From: Erwinia sp. JUb26
GTDB taxonomy: Bacteria; Pseudomonadota; Gammaproteobacteria; Enterobacterales; Enterobacteriaceae
Length of the DNA stretch: 64,000 nt
Assembly: GCF_003751505.1 (NCBI RefSeq)
Contig: NZ_RJVB01000001.1
Coordinates: 1,020,226-1,084,225, forward strand
Direction: 5' to 3'
In this document: one piece after another, positions 42,984-50,156 of the stretch
Layout: the number at the start of each line of letters is the position of its first letter
Position numbering within the stretch: the first letter of the stretch is position 1
Made by a program: the position numbers and the translations under genes
Notes under the pieces: model-generated
What the model saw: only the letters and a program-made list of their open reading frames with translations
Database searches by the model: none
Told to the model about the DNA's origin: nothing

Positions 42984-43720
42984 ACGGCGTGGATACCCGC
43001 CCCGGCATCGAAATCCGCGACCTGACCCTGCGCTTCGGCAGCCGGGTGATCTTCGAGCGGCTGAACTTCAGCATTGAGGGCGGCACCTTCGTCGCCATGC
43101 TCGGGGCCAGCGGCGCGGGTAAAACCAGCCTGCTGAAGATTATCGCCGGGCTGGCGCAGGCCACCTCCGGCACGGTCACGGCCAGCGACGGCCTGCCGGT
43201 GCCGGGGCGCATTGCCTATATGGGCCAGCGGGATCTGCTCTATCCATGGCTGACGGTGCGGGAAAACATCACCCTCGGGCCTCGCCTGCGCGGGGAAAAA
43301 GCCGACGGTGCCTGGGCGGAACATCTGCTGGCGCGCGTTGGGCTGAGCGGCCACGGCGACGATCGCCCCGCCGCGCTCTCCGGCGGCATGCGCCAGCGGG
43401 CGGCGATTGCCCGCACGCTGTACGAGCGCCAGCCGATTGTGCTGATGGATGAACCGTTTTCGGCGCTGGATGCCATTACCCGCGCCACCATTCAGACTCT
43501 CGCCGCCGAGCTGCTGGCCGATCATACCGTGCTGCTGATCACCCACGATCCAATGGAGGCCTGCCGCCTCAGCCACCGGCTGCTGGTGCTGTCTCCGCAT
43601 CCGGCGGGTATTGATGACAGTCATCATATCGGCGGCCTGCCGCCGCGCGCGCCGGATGATGCCGACCTGTTGAAAAGCCAGGCCGAACTGCTGCAACAGC
43701 TGGTGAGGGCGGCAGAATGA
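42980..43720 (+). CDS. thiZ: ThiZ-like ABC transporter ATPase
   Basis: A 246-residue ABC ATPase (Walker A GASGAGKTSLLKII, signature LSGGMRQRAAIART, Walker B IVLMDEPFSALDA). Two adjacent GTG starts exist (42977, 42980); the second overlaps the tenA stop and is preferred. It overlaps the permease gene by ATGA. It energises uptake of a thiamine pyrimidine precursor such as formylaminopyrimidine. Confidence 0.88.
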   Translation: MNGVDTRPGIEIRDLTLRFGSRVIFERLNFSIEGGTFVAMLGASGAGKTSLLKIIAGLAQATSGTVTASDGLPVPGRIAYMGQRDLLYPWLTVRENITLGPRLRGEKADGAWAEHLLARVGLSGHGDDRPAALSGGMRQRAAIARTLYERQPIVLMDEPFSALDAITRATIQTLAAELLADHTVLLITHDPMEACRLSHRLLVLSPHPAGIDDSHHIGGLPPRAPDDADLLKSQAELLQQLVRAAE

Positions 43721-44478
43721 GCCATCAACAGGACGACCGCCTGGCAAAATGGGGGCGCGGGCTGACGGTGTTTATCGGCCTGGTGCTGCTGTGGTGGCTG
43801 GCAACGCTGAGCGATATTCCGGCGTTTCTGCTGCCGACGCCCGCCGCCGTGGCGCAGGCGCTGTGGGAGGGGCGAGGTTTTCTGGCGTACCACTCGCTGG
43901 TCACCGCTTCCGAAGTGGTCAGCGGCCTGCTGCTGGGCGTGCTGCTCGGCGCACTGCTGGCGCTGAGCATGGTGTTTTCCCCGCGCCTGCAGCGCTGGCT
44001 GATGCCGCTGGTGCTGACCAGCCAGGCAATCCCGGTGTTTGCCCTCGCGCCGCTGCTGGTGCTGTGGTTCGGCTTCGGCATGAGCGCCAAGGTGGCGATG
44101 GCGGTGCTGGTGATCTTCTTCCCGGTCACCTCGGCCTTCTTCGACGGCCTGCGCCGGGTGAATAACGATTATCTCGACCTGGCGCGCACAATGGGAGCTT
44201 CGCCGTGGGCGCTGCTGCGGCACGTGCGGCTGATGGCGGCGCTGCCCGCCTTCGGCACCGGGCTGCGCATGGCGGCAGCCGTGGCGCCCATCGGCGCAAT
44301 TATCGGTGAATGGGTCGGCTCGGCCGAAGGGCTGGGCTACCTGATGCTCAACGCCAATGCGCGGATGCAGACAGACCAACTGTTTGCCGCGCTGTTTATT
44401 TTAATTCTGATGACGGTGCTGCTCTGGGTTGCCGTCGATAGCCTGCTGCGCCGCCTGATTAACTGGGCGGCGGAATAA
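43717..44478 (+). CDS. thiX: ThiX-like ABC transporter permease
   Basis: A 253-residue permease of the nitrate/taurine/thiamine-precursor group with about six helices (LTVFIGLVLLWWLATL, VVSGLLLGVLLGALLAL) and an EAA loop (NNDYLDLARTMGASPWALLR). It is coupled to the ATPase gene and is followed 36 bp later by the binding protein. Confidence 0.88.
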   Translation: MSHQQDDRLAKWGRGLTVFIGLVLLWWLATLSDIPAFLLPTPAAVAQALWEGRGFLAYHSLVTASEVVSGLLLGVLLGALLALSMVFSPRLQRWLMPLVLTSQAIPVFALAPLLVLWFGFGMSAKVAMAVLVIFFPVTSAFFDGLRRVNNDYLDLARTMGASPWALLRHVRLMAALPAFGTGLRMAAAVAPIGAIIGEWVGSAEGLGYLMLNANARMQTDQLFAALFILILMTVLLWVAVDSLLRRLINWAAE

Positions 44479-44514
44479 CCACCTGCAAACGACATAACAA
44501 GGAATAACAGCAAA

Positions 44515-45447
44515 ATGAAAAAGAACCTCTGCGCCCTGCTGCTGGGTACGGCCATCGTGGGCCACGCCGCCGCTGCGGAAAACGTCACGCTGATGCTGGA
44601 CTGGTACGTTAACCCGGACCACGCGCCGATTATCGTTGCCGAGCAGATTGGCGCGTTTAAAGCAGAAGGGCTGGACGTAAAGATCGTGCCGCCGTCCGAT
44701 CCTTCTCTGCCGCCGCGCCTGGTGGCCGCGAAGAAAGCCGATCTCGCCATTACGTATCAGCCGCAGCTGCACTTCTTCGCCGATCAGGGATTACCGCTGG
44801 TGCGCGTCGGCACGCTGGTGAATACGCCGCTGAATACGGTGATGACGCTGGATAAAAATATTCAGTCGCCTGCCGATCTGAAAGGCAAAAAGGTCGGCTT
44901 CTCGGTGACCGGCATTGAAGAAGCCACGCTGGGCACCATGCTCAAGCACGAGGGTATTTCCTCTGCCGATATCACCCCGGTTAACGTCAACTTCCAGCTG
45001 ACCGGCGCGCTGCTGGCGGGCCAGGTGGACGCGGTGATCGGCGGCTATCGCAATATCGAGGCACTGGAGCTGCAGATTCAGGGTAAGGATCCCAAGGTGT
45101 TTAAGGTGGAAGATTACGGCGTTCCGGCCTATGACGAGCTGGTGATCGTCGCGAACCGCGATGACGTCAACAAGCCGAAAATTGCCAAATTCCTCGCCGC
45201 GCTGAAAAAGGGTAATGACTATCTTCAGGCGCACCCGCAGGAAACCTGGAAGGCCTTTGCCAGCAGCCACCCGGAGCTGAACACCGAGCTGAACCGCCAG
45301 GCGTGGCAGAAATCGCTGCCGCTGTTCGCCCGTGATCCGGCACATCTGGACACCGCGCGTTATCAGGCCTACGAACAGTTCCTGTTTGATAATAAGCTGA
45401 TCAAGAAAATCACCCCGGTGGCAGACTACGCGGTGGAGATTAAATAA
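44515..45447 (+). CDS. thiY: ThiY-like pyrimidine-precursor binding protein (NMT1/THI5 family)
   Basis: A 310-residue periplasmic protein with signal peptide (NLCALLLGTAIVGHAAAA). The NMT1/THI5-like fold is shown by VTLMLDWYVNPDHAPIIVAE and KADLAITYQPQLHFFADQGL. With TenA, TPP riboswitch and the ThiXZ partners, it most likely binds formylaminopyrimidine or HMP-like compounds. Confidence 0.9.
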   Translation: MKKNLCALLLGTAIVGHAAAAENVTLMLDWYVNPDHAPIIVAEQIGAFKAEGLDVKIVPPSDPSLPPRLVAAKKADLAITYQPQLHFFADQGLPLVRVGTLVNTPLNTVMTLDKNIQSPADLKGKKVGFSVTGIEEATLGTMLKHEGISSADITPVNVNFQLTGALLAGQVDAVIGGYRNIEALELQIQGKDPKVFKVEDYGVPAYDELVIVANRDDVNKPKIAKFLAALKKGNDYLQAHPQETWKAFASSHPELNTELNRQAWQKSLPLFARDPAHLDTARYQAYEQFLFDNKLIKKITPVADYAVEIK

Positions 45448-45480
45448 TCCGCTGCTGAATGCGAATCATGTCTCGATATA

Positions 45481-45499
45481 GATAATGATAAGCATTATC
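45481..45499 (+). promoter_or_regulatory. Fur box upstream of the FAD monooxygenase
   Basis: GATAATGATAAGCATTATC matches 18 of 19 positions of the Fur consensus. It lies 37 bp before the start codon, so Fur binding would block the promoter when iron is plentiful. Confidence 0.88.
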
Positions 45500-45535
45500 A
45501 TATAATTCACTTATCGCATTGCAGAGGTGGATTGT

Positions 45536-46744
45536 ATGGATCGGACAGCGGAAACGCTCACCGCCGACTGTTGCATCGTCGGCGGTGGTCCTGCCGGTTT
45601 GATGCTCGGCTATTTGCTGGCACGGGCTGGCGTGCAGGTTGTGGTTCTGGAAAAGCACGCCGACTTTTTACGCGATTTTCGCGGCGACACCATTCATCCC
45701 TCAACGCTACAGATCATGCATCACCTCGGACTGCTGGAGGATTTGCTGAAGCTGCCCCACCAGCGCGCTGAAAAATTGCAGGCCGAGGTCGGCGGCGAAG
45801 AGGTGACGCTGGCGAACTTCACCCGCCTGCCGGTGAAGTGCAAATTTATCGCCTTTATGCCGCAGTGGGACTTCCTGAACTTTCTGGCCGAACGTGCCAC
45901 TGCGCTCCCCGGTTTCACCCTTTTGCAATCCTGCGCCTTCGACGATCTGATCACTGCCGATGGCCGGGTATGCGGTGTGCGCGCTATCGCCGACGGCCAG
46001 CCGCGTGAAATTCGTGCCCGGCTGGTGGTCGGCTGCGACGGCCGCCATTCGAAGGTGCGGGAAAAAGCGCAGCTGAGCGGGCAATCGTTCGGCGCGCCGC
46101 GCGACGTGGTTTGGTTCCGTCTGGATAAGCGCGAAGACGATCCGCAGTGGGGCATGGGCCATAAGGGGCCGAAGCAGAATTTTATTATGATCGATCGCGG
46201 CAGCTTCTGGCAGTGCGGCTATTCCATCACCAAGGGGCAGTTTGGCGAGCTGGAAGCCGCAGGTATTGACGCCTTTAAGCAGCAGGTCGCCACCGTTTCG
46301 CCTTTCCCCGCCGACCGGCTGGCAGAGCTGGACCGCTGGGACCGGCTGCGGCTGCTGGAGATCCGCATCGACCGGCTCGACAGCTGGGCAAAAGAGGGGC
46401 TGCTGTGCATCGGCGATGCGGCGCACGCCATGTCGCCGATTGGCGGCGTGGGGGTGAATCTGGCGATCCAGGACGCGGTGGCTACCGCCAATCTGCTGAC
46501 TCGTCCGCTGCTAAATGGCGAGGTCAGCCTGCGCCAGCTGAATAAGGTGCAGCGCCGCCGCCAGTTCCCCACCTGCGCCACCCAGTTTATTCAGATTAAA
46601 ATGAGCGGCAAAAAACGCGAGCCGGGCCAGACCAGCCCGATACCGCGCATCGTGAAGCGCTACCGCTTCCTGCCCTACGTTTTCGGCTGGATGATCGGTC
46701 TGGGCTTCCGCCGCGAGACGCCGCGCCGAGTCGGGAAGGCCTGA
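45536..46744 (+). CDS. FAD-dependent monooxygenase, probably iron-regulated
   Basis: A 402-residue PHBH-type flavoprotein: dinucleotide motif IVGGGPAGLMLGYLLARAG, DG motif VVGCDGRHSKVR, and GD motif CIGDAAHAMSPIGGVGVNLA. The ATG at 45536 follows an AGAGGTGG site; an in-frame GTG three codons earlier is less likely. It runs towards the Slam gene, with 13 bp between the two stops. Its Fur box and place beside haem uptake genes suggest a role in haem, tetrapyrrole or siderophore chemistry, but the substrate cannot be read from the sequence. An ordinary aromatic hydroxylase is the alternative. Confidence 0.85.
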   Translation: MDRTAETLTADCCIVGGGPAGLMLGYLLARAGVQVVVLEKHADFLRDFRGDTIHPSTLQIMHHLGLLEDLLKLPHQRAEKLQAEVGGEEVTLANFTRLPVKCKFIAFMPQWDFLNFLAERATALPGFTLLQSCAFDDLITADGRVCGVRAIADGQPREIRARLVVGCDGRHSKVREKAQLSGQSFGAPRDVVWFRLDKREDDPQWGMGHKGPKQNFIMIDRGSFWQCGYSITKGQFGELEAAGIDAFKQQVATVSPFPADRLAELDRWDRLRLLEIRIDRLDSWAKEGLLCIGDAAHAMSPIGGVGVNLAIQDAVATANLLTRPLLNGEVSLRQLNKVQRRRQFPTCATQFIQIKMSGKKREPGQTSPIPRIVKRYRFLPYVFGWMIGLGFRRETPRRVGKA

Positions 46745-46757
46745 CCGAATTACCCGG

Positions 46758-48275
46758 CTAGAAGCTGTACTCCAGCTTCAGGCTGGCGTCGTTGCGGTTG
46801 TAGGAGTAGATCCAGTCGGCGTTGCTTTTCACCCGGTTGTGGCGCAGCGTCAGGCTGGGAACAAATCCGGCCAGCTCCCAGCGCGGCGCGCGCAGGACCA
46901 GGGTGTAATTCTGCTCCTGGTCGCGGCGGCGCACTTCAATCAGCGGGTTGTACAGCTCATAGTCACGCTGGCGGTATGAGGCGGAAAGCGTGCCGTCAAA
47001 CCCGGCATCAAAGCGCAGCGAGGCCCCCAGCCGCACACCCTTCTGCTGATATTCCGCCGTCGGATCTTCCGCGTGGCTGTTGACGAAATCCAGCCCGCCA
47101 AACACCGTCCAGCCCGGCGTCAGCTCGCGGTACCAGGTGCCGTAGAGCGACTGCTGCGCACCGTCGAAGTTGCGGGCATAGTCGGCGCGGCGATACTGCA
47201 TATCCTTATAGTCCGCCTCCAGCTTCACCAGCGAGGCGGGCGACAGCATATAGCTCCACTCGCCGTGAACCCCGGGCGCGCCGTACATCGCATCGTTGCC
47301 CCACTCGTAATATTCAAACGACGGGGCCAGCATCAGCTGCTGGCGGGCATCGCGATAGCTGTAGCCGCCCTGTAACGTCACGGTGGTTTCGTTAAATTCA
47401 CCGTGGTTGCGATACTGCGTGCCGTACAGCAGCGAGCGCAGATACACGCCGTGATGCCCTTTTATCGCCAGCCGGCGCTGAATGCTGAAGTCAAAATCGG
47501 TGCCGGTGGCTTTTAACGCCTCCGGCAGCGCGCGCTCGTAGTAGCAAAAACCGGTGCTGTCGCTAATCAGACAGGTGCGGCTGGCGGAGGTGCGGTTGAC
47601 GTTGTCGCTCCAGCTGGGGCCGAAGGAGAATGCGCCGTTCCAGTCGCTGCGTTTTTCCAGCGCCTGCTGGTAGGCACCAATGGTTTTGCGCACGCCGGCG
47701 GTTTGCGGATCGCGGGCGTCGATAATCGCCAGCGCATCGGCAAAGGCCTCTTTCGCTTCACGCTCCTGCGCATCGTCAAACAGCGTTCTCGCCAGCTCCA
47801 GCCTGCCGAGGATAAAGTCCGGCTGCTGCGCCAGCAGTTTGCGAAACTCGGTAATGGCGGTGTCGTTATCGCCCACTACCCGCGCCAGCATTCCGCGGGC
47901 ATAGTGTTCCAGCAGCGGGTCGCGATCCGGCAGGGTCAGGTACTCCTGCAGGAAACGATTGGCCGCTTGCCACTGCTGATGCTGGAGTGAAAGATAGAGC
48001 GCCTGCCCCAGCGCGCTGGCGGTGTGCTCCACCTGGTAGGTCTGGCCGTCAATAGTCAGCGTGGGCCGCTGGCCAGTGGCCGTTTCGTCTTTCAGTATTT
48101 CACGCTCGCGTTCGGCCCCCTGGCGCTCAATGCTCATTTCAAGCATGCGCCGCGTATCTTCACGCTCCTGCGCCACCGCCGTGACGGTAACGGAGGCCAT
48201 CAGCAGCGCAATCAGGCTGAGTGCGGCGCGGCGCGGTGTAAAGTAGCGGGCAACGGGTAACTGAACGGTCGGCAT
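46758..48275 (-). CDS. Slam/DUF560 outer-membrane protein (type XI secretion)
   Basis: A 505-residue protein with a signal peptide ending near VTAVAQ. The periplasmic part has TPR-like helices (HYARGMLARVVGDNDTAITE, DFILGRLELARTLFDDAQER). From about 215 on it is a beta-barrel with alternating strands and a C-terminal Phe (ASLKLEYSF). This is the Slam layout, in which the barrel exports a specific partner across the outer membrane. The partner is most likely the hemophilin-like protein encoded just upstream. A terminator separates the two genes. Confidence 0.87.
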   Translation of the reverse strand: MPTVQLPVARYFTPRRAALSLIALLMASVTVTAVAQEREDTRRMLEMSIERQGAEREREILKDETATGQRPTLTIDGQTYQVEHTASALGQALYLSLQHQQWQAANRFLQEYLTLPDRDPLLEHYARGMLARVVGDNDTAITEFRKLLAQQPDFILGRLELARTLFDDAQEREAKEAFADALAIIDARDPQTAGVRKTIGAYQQALEKRSDWNGAFSFGPSWSDNVNRTSASRTCLISDSTGFCYYERALPEALKATGTDFDFSIQRRLAIKGHHGVYLRSLLYGTQYRNHGEFNETTVTLQGGYSYRDARQQLMLAPSFEYYEWGNDAMYGAPGVHGEWSYMLSPASLVKLEADYKDMQYRRADYARNFDGAQQSLYGTWYRELTPGWTVFGGLDFVNSHAEDPTAEYQQKGVRLGASLRFDAGFDGTLSASYRQRDYELYNPLIEVRRRDQEQNYTLVLRAPRWELAGFVPSLTLRHNRVKSNADWIYSYNRNDASLKLEYSF

Positions 48276-48328
48276 AGATCATGATCCCTGAGGCAAACGG
48301 TGCCGCTCGGAACGTGCAGAGCGGACGC

Positions 48329-48359
48329 AAAAAAGAGCAAAGACCAGCGGCCTTTGCTC
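48329..48359 (-). terminator. Strong terminator between hemophilin-like and Slam genes
   Basis: On the minus strand GAGCAAAG and CTTTGCTC (48352-48359 and 48335-48342) form a perfect 8 bp stem, followed by six U residues. It lies after the hemophilin stop and before the Slam start, so it would reduce, not abolish, Slam transcription. Confidence 0.88.
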
Positions 48360-48445
48360 CCGGGAAGGCAGTGAATCAGGCCATCAGCGTCGTTCCCGCT
48401 GAGGGTGTGATCCCTGCATATAAGGTGGTGAGATTCGCCACCGGA

Positions 48446-49225
48446 TTAGTTCTTGGTACCGCCGAATGCGGTATCTTTGTTACGATCGGCAAACTTAACG
48501 ATACCGGCCACTGCGCTGGCACCGGTGCCGAAGAATTTACCGTCCAGCGTACCGCCGGTGCCGGAAGCACTCAGCACGCCTACGCTGGTTGCTGCCAGAC
48601 GCACATCAGTACCCACGGTGCTGATGGTACCGCCGGTGAAGTTGATGTCACCGGAAGAGCTGGCCACTTTGGTATTAAAGTTGGCGGTCAGCGTACTGGT
48701 TGGCAGCGTGCCGCTGTACTGATTGATGGACTTAATGGTGTAGCTAACCGGTGCAGCCGTTGGCAGCGTGGTGGCTACGTCACCGTTTTCACCCGCGTAG
48801 AACACCGTGTGGGTACCGGCCGTTTTGGTGCCCACGGCGCCTGAAGTGGCTTCGCCATCCCATTCGCCGAACCAGACATCCTGAGTGCCGACTTTGGCAA
48901 ATGACCAGACGCCCAGTTTAGTGTGATCCGGGCCAGGACCCGCAGGACCCGGTGCACCATCCGCCACCATTTCGCGACCGCTGAAGTGGAATGCCCCACT
49001 CGCATCCTGATAGGTCGGTGAAGCAAAGTGAGTGAAGGTAGCTTTGGCACCATACAGCTGACCATCAACACCGGCGGCAGGAGTCGGTACAGCTGCAGTT
49101 GTCTGACCAACGCGAATCCCACCCGTTTCCGTGTAGCTCTGGTTAGTGACGACTACGGCCTGAGCAGCACCGGCTGCGCCAAACAGAGCAAGAGCAAGTA
49201 CTGATTTCTTCATAATCTGATTCAT
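48446..49225 (-). CDS. hphA: Hemophilin-like secreted haem-binding protein, Slam substrate
   Basis: A 259-residue protein with a signal peptide (SVLALALFGAAGAAQA) and no lipobox, so it would be released and not lipid-anchored. The N-terminal half carries aromatic strands (KLGVWSFAKVG, DVWFGEWDGEA); the C-terminal half is a TbpB-like small barrel ending GTLDGKFFGTGASAVAGIVK, the pattern found in Slam-dependent proteins. The start at 49225 (MNQIMKKS) has an AGGA site 10 bp upstream. It is much longer and differs in sequence from HasA hemophores. A Fur box lies upstream. Haem as ligand is inferred from the receptor and haem oxygenase genes beside it. Confidence 0.82.
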   Translation of the reverse strand: MNQIMKKSVLALALFGAAGAAQAVVVTNQSYTETGGIRVGQTTAAVPTPAAGVDGQLYGAKATFTHFASPTYQDASGAFHFSGREMVADGAPGPAGPGPDHTKLGVWSFAKVGTQDVWFGEWDGEATSGAVGTKTAGTHTVFYAGENGDVATTLPTAAPVSYTIKSINQYSGTLPTSTLTANFNTKVASSSGDINFTGGTISTVGTDVRLAATSVGVLSASGTGGTLDGKFFGTGASAVAGIVKFADRNKDTAFGGTKN

Positions 49226-49279
49226 TTCATTTTTCCTGAAAAGCATAAGTTAAAAGTGGAAATACATTGAATGAAAACA

Positions 49280-49298
49280 CAAATGATTATCATTACAT
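49280..49298 (-). promoter_or_regulatory. Fur box of the hemophilin-like gene
   Basis: The minus strand contains the exact 14-base core TAATGATAATCATT of the Fur consensus, about 55 bp upstream of the start codon. It indicates a separate iron-regulated promoter for this gene inside the locus. Confidence 0.85.
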
Positions 49299-49309
49299 CA
49301 TATAGGTAC

Positions 49310-49334
49310 AATCCTCCCTGACGGCGGGAGGATT
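49310..49334 (-). terminator. Hairpin after the haem oxygenase gene
   Basis: AATCCTCCC and GGGAGGATT form a perfect 9 bp stem with a 7-base loop. No long U-run follows, so it may be a weak terminator or an mRNA-stabilising structure between hemO and the hemophilin promoter. Confidence 0.5.
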
Positions 49335-49501
49335 TACTGCTTACTCGTACTGCTTACTTCGGGTACTGCTTTACTCCCTCACACTCCCTGTGTTCGGGCA
49401 CAACGACTGACAGCTGGCAGGCATCCCTTCCACCAGCAAAACAGCTAACTGACAACCTCAACGTCCTGGGCGACTGTTCACTGCCTGAGTGGCTCTATGG
49501 T

Positions 49502-50107
49502 CTAACGCGCATAATAGTGTTCAACCAGCTCACGCACGCGGGCAAAGGCCTGCTGCGCACCGGCAATAGCGCGCGCTTCCCCGGCTTCGTCCAGCGGCAG
49601 CTGGTCCAGCGCGGCGGTAAAGGTACGCCAGTGGCGGCCTCGCCCTTCCGGCGCACCGGCAAGATGGCGCGCACCAAACTCGCCGGACAGCCCCAGCTTC
49701 TCCGCCTGTTTGATCAGGAAACCGGCGCCGATATTGGAGCCCTCAGCGACGTACAGCCAGCCCAGAGCACTGGCAATATCCGGGATTTCCGCCGTACTGA
49801 ATGCCGTTGCGCTTTCCGGCTGCGGCAGAGCCTGCCCAAGGTCGGCCAGATCCTGGCCAATCAGCGGGAAGCGGCGGCGCCCGGCTAAATCAGGCAGCAG
49901 CGGCTCCAGCAGCGCAGATTCATACAGCGCATCGATTTCACGATGAAACTGGTACTGCACCTTCACAAACAGACCGTAGCGTTCGCGGCTGGCAAACGGA
50001 TCGCCCGCCATAATGCGCTGATCCAGGCTGTCATGGCTGCTGGTGGTGGCCGCCTTCAGCCGCTGCGCGCGGGTCAGGTTTTCGGTTTGGGTACTCACAT
50101 CGCTCAT
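49502..50107 (-). CDS. hemO: HemO/PigA-type haem oxygenase
   Basis: A 201-residue all-helical haem oxygenase. The likely proximal ligand is His25 (TTSSHDSLDQRIMAG), and the distal glycine-rich helix is visible as GWLYVAEGSNIGAGFLI. It opens haem to biliverdin, iron and CO in the cytoplasm. The start at 50107 (MSDVSTQTENL) has a GGGAG site 10 bp upstream. It lies 49 bp after the receptor gene and probably shares its transcript. Confidence 0.93.
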   Translation of the reverse strand: MSDVSTQTENLTRAQRLKAATTSSHDSLDQRIMAGDPFASRERYGLFVKVQYQFHREIDALYESALLEPLLPDLAGRRRFPLIGQDLADLGQALPQPESATAFSTAEIPDIASALGWLYVAEGSNIGAGFLIKQAEKLGLSGEFGARHLAGAPEGRGRHWRTFTAALDQLPLDEAGEARAIAGAQQAFARVRELVEHYYAR

Positions 50108-50156
50108 TGATTTTCTCCCATGCGCCTGCTCTGCGGCAGGCGGCATTTGTTTAACA

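Noticed and set aside
48281..48844. 187-residue plus-strand frame over the hemophilin-like gene
   Set aside because: It overlaps a terminator and the antisense of a gene with a clear signal peptide; composition is that of a shadow frame.
48446..49225. HasA-type hemophore
   Set aside because: The protein has a cleavable signal peptide and a TbpB-like C-terminus, is longer than HasA and has no type I exporter genes nearby.
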